Positions 60,629 through 64,000 of a stretch of DNA of 64,000 nt are shown here, in pieces (positions within the stretch are counted from its first letter, which is position 1; the number at the start of each line of letters is the position of its first letter). The stretch lies in assembly GCF_018130825.1 (NCBI RefSeq), contig NZ_JAFCJS010000006.1, forward strand, positions 62,001 through 126,000, given 5' to 3'. The position numbers were made by a program, and so were the translations under genes. Source of the stretch: Bradyrhizobium liaoningense (lineage in GTDB: Bacteria; Pseudomonadota; Alphaproteobacteria; Rhizobiales; Xanthobacteraceae). Below the pieces are notes generated by a model. The model was not told where the DNA came from. It did no database searches and saw nothing but the letters and a program-made list of their open reading frames with translations.

Positions 60629-62618
60629 GCTCGATTGGTCGGCCATTCCGTTCGATCAGCCGATCCCGCTCGTCGCCGGCGCGGTGGTGCTGGTTGCGAT
60701 CCTCGCCGTGCTGATCTGGGTCGTGGTGAGGGGGCATCTGCCCTATCTCTGGCATGAATGGATCACCAGCGTCGATCACAAGCGCATCGGCGTCATGTAC
60801 ATCCTGCTGGCCTCGGTGATGCTGCTGCGCGGCGGCAGCGACGCCATCATGATGCGGATCCAGCAGGCGGTCGCCTACCAGTCGCAGGGCTATCTGCCGC
60901 CGGAGCACTACAACCAGATCTTCTCGGCGCACGGCACCATCATGATCTTCTTCGTAGCGATGCCGTTCGTGATCGGGCTGATGAATCTGGTCGTGCCGCT
61001 CCAGCTCGGCGTCCGCGACGTTGCCTTCCCGACGCTCAATTCGGTCGGCTTCTGGCTGACCGCGACCGGCGCGCTGCTGGTCAATATCTCGCTGGTCGTC
61101 GGCGAGTTCGCGCGCACCGGCTGGCTCGCGTTTCCACCGCTGTCGGGACTGTCCTATTCACCCGGCGTCGGCGTCGACTATTACGCCTGGTCGCTGCAGA
61201 TCTCCGGCGTCGGCACGCTGGTCGCCGGCATCAATCTCGTCACCACGGTGCTGAAGCTGCGTACCAGGGGCATGAACTATCTGCGCATGCCGATGTTCTG
61301 CTGGACCACGCTGGCCTCGAACCTCCTGATTGTCTCAGCGTTCCCGATCCTCACCGCGACGCTCGCGATGCTCTTGCTCGACCGCTATCTCGGCTTCCAC
61401 TTCTTCACGAATGAAGCCGGCGGCAACGTCATGATGTTCATGAACCTGATCTGGGCCTGGGGGCACCCCGAGGTCTACATCCTCGTGCTGCCGGCCTTCG
61501 GCATCTTCTCCGAAGTGGTGTCGACCTTCTCAGGTAAGGCGCTGTTCGGCTACCGCTCGATGGTGCTTGCGACCATGGCGATCTGCGTCGTCTCCTTCAT
61601 GGTCTGGTTGCACCATTTCTTCACCATGGGCGCAGGGCCGGACGTCAATGCCATCTTCGGCATCGCCAGCATGATCATCGCGATCCCGACCGGCGTGAAG
61701 ATCTACAACTGGCTGTTCACGATGTATGGCGGCCGCATCCGCTTTGCGACGCCGATGCTGTGGTCGGTCGGCTTCATGGTCACCTTCATCATCGGTGGCT
61801 TGACCGGCGTGCTGGTCGCGGTGCCGCCGGCGGACTTCATGCTCCACAACAGCATGTTCCTGGTCGCCCACTTCCACAACGTCATCATCGGCGGCGTGCT
61901 GTTCGGCGCCTTCGCCGGTTTCGAATACTGGTTCCCCAAGGCGTTTGGTTTCCGCCTCGACGAGCGCTGGGGCAAGGCTGCGTTCTGGTTCACCTTCACG
62001 GGCTTCTGGATCACCTTCATGCCGCTCTACATCGCGGGCATGCTCGGCATGACCAGGCGCTTGCAGCATTACGACGTCGCGGCGTGGCGGCCCTGGATGA
62101 TCGTCGCGGCATTCGGGATGGCCGTGCTGTCGATCGGGGTGATCTGCCAGATCATGCAGCTCGTGGTCAGCATCCGCAATCGCGAGGCGCTGCGCGACCG
62201 CACCGGCGATCCCTGGGATGGCCGCTCGCTGGAATGGGCGACGTCCTCGCCGCCGCCGGTGTTCAACTTCGCCTTCCATCCCGATGTCCGCGGCGAGGAC
62301 GCCTATTGGGACATGAAGGCGCGCGCCCAGCAGCAATCGTTCGAGCATGACGTGCCCGAATATCAGGACATCGAGATGCCCCGGAACTCGCCGACCGGGT
62401 TCGTCTGCGCGTTCTTTGCCAGCATCATGGGCTTTGCGCTGATCTGGCACATCTGGTGGATGGTGATCCTGGGCGGCATCGGCGCGTTCGCGACCTTCGT
62501 CGTGTTCGCCTGGCGCGACCATGACGAATACGTCATTCCCGCCGAGGAGGTCGCCCGCATCGATCGCGTCAATCTCGAGGAGCGGCGCAGCCTCGTCAGC
62601 ATGGCGGGAGCGGTCTGA
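60618..62618 (+). CDS. cyoB: Cytochrome o ubiquinol oxidase subunit I
   Basis: ATG 60618 has GGAGG five bases upstream; the product has 666 residues with about 15 helices. Heme-copper ligands are evident: FSAHGTIMIFF (heme His), WAWGHPEVYIL (CuB His and cross-linked Tyr), VWLHHFFTMG (two CuB His) and VAHFHNVIIGG (heme o3 and b His). It is the catalytic, proton-pumping subunit reducing O2 with ubiquinol. It overlaps cyoC by one base. Confidence 0.95.
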   Translation: MLGKLDWSAIPFDQPIPLVAGAVVLVAILAVLIWVVVRGHLPYLWHEWITSVDHKRIGVMYILLASVMLLRGGSDAIMMRIQQAVAYQSQGYLPPEHYNQIFSAHGTIMIFFVAMPFVIGLMNLVVPLQLGVRDVAFPTLNSVGFWLTATGALLVNISLVVGEFARTGWLAFPPLSGLSYSPGVGVDYYAWSLQISGVGTLVAGINLVTTVLKLRTRGMNYLRMPMFCWTTLASNLLIVSAFPILTATLAMLLLDRYLGFHFFTNEAGGNVMMFMNLIWAWGHPEVYILVLPAFGIFSEVVSTFSGKALFGYRSMVLATMAICVVSFMVWLHHFFTMGAGPDVNAIFGIASMIIAIPTGVKIYNWLFTMYGGRIRFATPMLWSVGFMVTFIIGGLTGVLVAVPPADFMLHNSMFLVAHFHNVIIGGVLFGAFAGFEYWFPKAFGFRLDERWGKAAFWFTFTGFWITFMPLYIAGMLGMTRRLQHYDVAAWRPWMIVAAFGMAVLSIGVICQIMQLVVSIRNREALRDRTGDPWDGRSLEWATSSPPPVFNFAFHPDVRGEDAYWDMKARAQQQSFEHDVPEYQDIEMPRNSPTGFVCAFFASIMGFALIWHIWWMVILGGIGAFATFVVFAWRDHDEYVIPAEEVARIDRVNLEERRSLVSMAGAV

Positions 62619-63259
62619 TGGCGATGACAGCGACCGTCGGCCATGCCCATGCCGATCCCCACCACATCGGCGTCGTCATCGAGCATCCCGGGCCCGCGTC
62701 GAAGCGGATCGTCACCGCCTACGGTTTCTGGGTCTTCCTGCTCTCCGACATCGTGATGTTCTCCTGCTTCTTTGCGGCCTATGCGGTGCTGTCCGGCCAG
62801 ACCGCGGATGGCCCGAAGGGCTCGGAGATCTTCGAGCAGCGGAACGTCGCGATCGAGACTGTCTGCCTGCTGCTGTCGAGTTTTACCTGCGGCATGGCCA
62901 GCATTGCCGCCGACGTGCGCAACCGGTTCTGGTTCTACCTCGGCATGGCCGTGACCTGTGTGCTCGGCGTGATCTTCCTCGTCATCGAGTTCCGCGAATT
63001 CGCCGATCTCGTTGCGCGCGGCTATGGCCCCTCGCGCAGCGCCTTCCTGACGTCGTTCTTCTCGCTGGTCGGCTGCCACGGCCTGCACGTCTCTGCCGGC
63101 GTGCTCTGGCTGCTCACCATGATGGCCCAGGTTTTTGCAAAGGGCTTTCGCGCCGACGTGCTGCGGCGGATGATGTGCTTTGCGCTGTTCTGGCACGCAC
63201 TCGACATCATCTGGGTCGGGGTGTTCTCCGTCGTCTACCTGCTTGGGGGTGCCCCATGA
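62618..63259 (+). CDS. cyoC: Cytochrome o ubiquinol oxidase subunit III
   Basis: The 213-residue protein has five hydrophobic helices, with FWVFLLSDIVMFSCFFAAYA near residue 37 and FFSLVGCHGLHVSAGVLWLL in helix 4. These features match CyoC. The start TGATG overlaps the end of cyoB, and its end overlaps cyoD. Confidence 0.93.
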   Translation: MAMTATVGHAHADPHHIGVVIEHPGPASKRIVTAYGFWVFLLSDIVMFSCFFAAYAVLSGQTADGPKGSEIFEQRNVAIETVCLLLSSFTCGMASIAADVRNRFWFYLGMAVTCVLGVIFLVIEFREFADLVARGYGPSRSAFLTSFFSLVGCHGLHVSAGVLWLLTMMAQVFAKGFRADVLRRMMCFALFWHALDIIWVGVFSVVYLLGGAP

Positions 63260-63642
63260 GCGATCAGACGCATATTCCGGCCGGGCACGATCTCGCGCCG
63301 GGCGAGGAAGAGCAGCACAGTGTCGGTGAGCGGATCCTGGGTTATGTCGTCGGCCTTGTGCTCGCGCTGTTGCTCACGGCGACCTCGTTCTTCATCGCCG
63401 GCACCGATCTGGTCTGGCAGCCTTCGATCCCGGTCGCGCTGATCGTGCTGGCGATCGCGCAGATGGGCGTGCACCTGGTGTTCTTCCTGCACATCACCAC
63501 GGGTCCTGACAACACCAACAACGTGCTGGCGCTGGCTTTCGGGCTGCTGGTCGTGTTCCTGGTGGTCGGCGGCACCGTCTGGATCATGTCGCATCTGAAC
63601 GCGAACATGCCGCCGATGGACCAGATCATGATGCGCCAGTAG
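63256..63642 (+). CDS. cyoD: Cytochrome o ubiquinol oxidase subunit IV
   Basis: ATG 63256 overlaps the cyoC stop (ATGA). The 128-residue protein has three helices after a charged N-terminus (ILGYVVGLVLALLLTATSFF, VALIVLAIAQMGVHLVFFLH, LVVFLVVGGTVWIM), as in CyoD, which helps assemble CuB in subunit I. It ends the operon; cyoE is not present. Confidence 0.92.
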   Translation: MSDQTHIPAGHDLAPGEEEQHSVGERILGYVVGLVLALLLTATSFFIAGTDLVWQPSIPVALIVLAIAQMGVHLVFFLHITTGPDNTNNVLALAFGLLVVFLVVGGTVWIMSHLNANMPPMDQIMMRQ

Positions 63643-63667
63643 CGGGGGACGATGCAGGGCCCGCCCC

Positions 63668-63700
63668 AAAAAAGAAGAGCCGCTTGTTGTGACAAGCGGC
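63668..63700 (-). terminator. Rho-independent terminator for the minus-strand gene at the window end
   Basis: The stem GCCGCTTGT (63679-63687) and ACAAGCGGC (63692-63700) has a TGTG loop. On the minus strand it is followed by CTCTTCTTTTTTGGGG, a T-run, as in an intrinsic terminator. On the plus strand it may also stop cyo transcripts, but no T-run follows there. Confidence 0.75.
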
Positions 63701-63873
63701 CCAAGTCTAGGGAGGAAACGCCCGAGCAAAGACAATCCGATGAGGATCGTCTGCCAAGGAAACGCTCGCGCAAAGCGCGTGCGCACTTTGATAAGTGCAG
63801 CAACTCCCGCCGAGGTTCAATTCCGGATCAATACGGTCTCGGACTACCACTCACGGATGCGTGAAGGAATTTT

Positions 63874-64000
63874 TCACTTTGGCCGGCGGCAATTATAGGC
63901 CTTGCGAAAGCCGGCGGCCTGGGCGTCGTCCTCGGAGCAGAACCAGCGGTCCGGCTTGGTGGTCGCGGGATAGCTTGGGCAGCCCCGCAAATGATAGATG
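63874..64000 (-). CDS. Partial gene ending in an Ada/sunset-like Cys-His segment
   Basis: The frame enters from the window edge and ends at TGA (63876-63874). The visible 41 residues read IYHLRGCPSYPATT..., then WFCSEDDAQAAGFRKAYNC. The YH-x-x-GC, SED-x-AQAAGFR and final NC resemble the small metal-binding module seen in Ada-type and sunset-domain proteins. The N-terminal remainder lies outside, so function is open. The terminator at 63668 fits its orientation. Confidence 0.6.
   Translation of the reverse strand, partial: IYHLRGCPSYPATTKPDRWFCSEDDAQAAGFRKAYNCRRPK

Overview
The window looks like chromosomal DNA of a high-GC alphaproteobacterium, most likely Bradyrhizobium or a near relative. 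This is inferred from gene content (many ABC and Bug-type binding proteins, cyoABCD, PuuD-type urate hydroxylase, CYTH-CHAD, DUF1127 and DUF1236 proteins, an HGGxSTG gene pair) and from dispersed palindromic repeats of a bradyrhizobial type. No rRNA or CRISPR array was seen. One tRNA (Gln, anticodon TTG) lies at 2498-2572. A lower-GC stretch at about 26.0-27.8 kb with short direct repeats looks acquired or decayed.

Layout. 0-2.6 kb: end of an MFS gene, a palindromic repeat, an acyl-CoA dehydrogenase and tRNA-Gln. 2.6-7.9 kb: a Baeyer-Villiger module of monooxygenase, beta-lactamase-fold esterase and AcoR-type sigma-54 activator, headed by a good -24/-12 promoter and an upstream perfect palindrome. 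7.9-12.6 kb: a LacI-controlled sugar module (binding protein, ribokinase-type kinase, DapA-type aldolase) with a perfect operator over the promoter but no permeases. 12.6-18.6 kb: a winged-helix/TPR regulator, a berberine-bridge-type flavin oxidase, and a glycosyltransferase/MFS pair.

18.6-26.0 kb is the most unusual region. It encodes a VirA-like sensor kinase and VirG-like response regulator without any virB/virD genes. They are interleaved with a membrane-anchored di-heme cytochrome c, a MauG/cytochrome c peroxidase-like protein, a DUF1127 protein and a small secreted protein. A 14-bp site fitting the Agrobacterium vir-box consensus lies upstream of the cytochrome c gene and a one-mismatch copy upstream of the DUF1127 gene. 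I infer a self-contained VirA/VirG-like circuit controlling periplasmic electron transfer.

26-33 kb: a small orphan gene and a methyltransferase in the low-GC stretch, then a minus-strand block of M20 amidohydrolase, mandelate-racemase-type enolase, PepT-like hydrolase and MFS carrier. 33-41 kb: hypothetical proteins, CYTH-CHAD, a TonB-dependent siderophore receptor with PepSY protein and TetR regulator, and an HGGxSTG pair. 41-51.5 kb: a Bug-type binding protein, a Liv-type ABC transporter with a LivM-LivG-LivF fusion, an IclR regulator, and a divergent ThDP enzyme/SDR/cupin operon whose SDR lacks YxxxK. 51.5-59.6 kb: Nudix, DUF1236, lytic transglycosylase, VOC protein, PuuD, a PQQ-type dehydrogenase and an SDR. 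59.8-63.6 kb: cyoABCD. The window ends inside a minus-strand gene.
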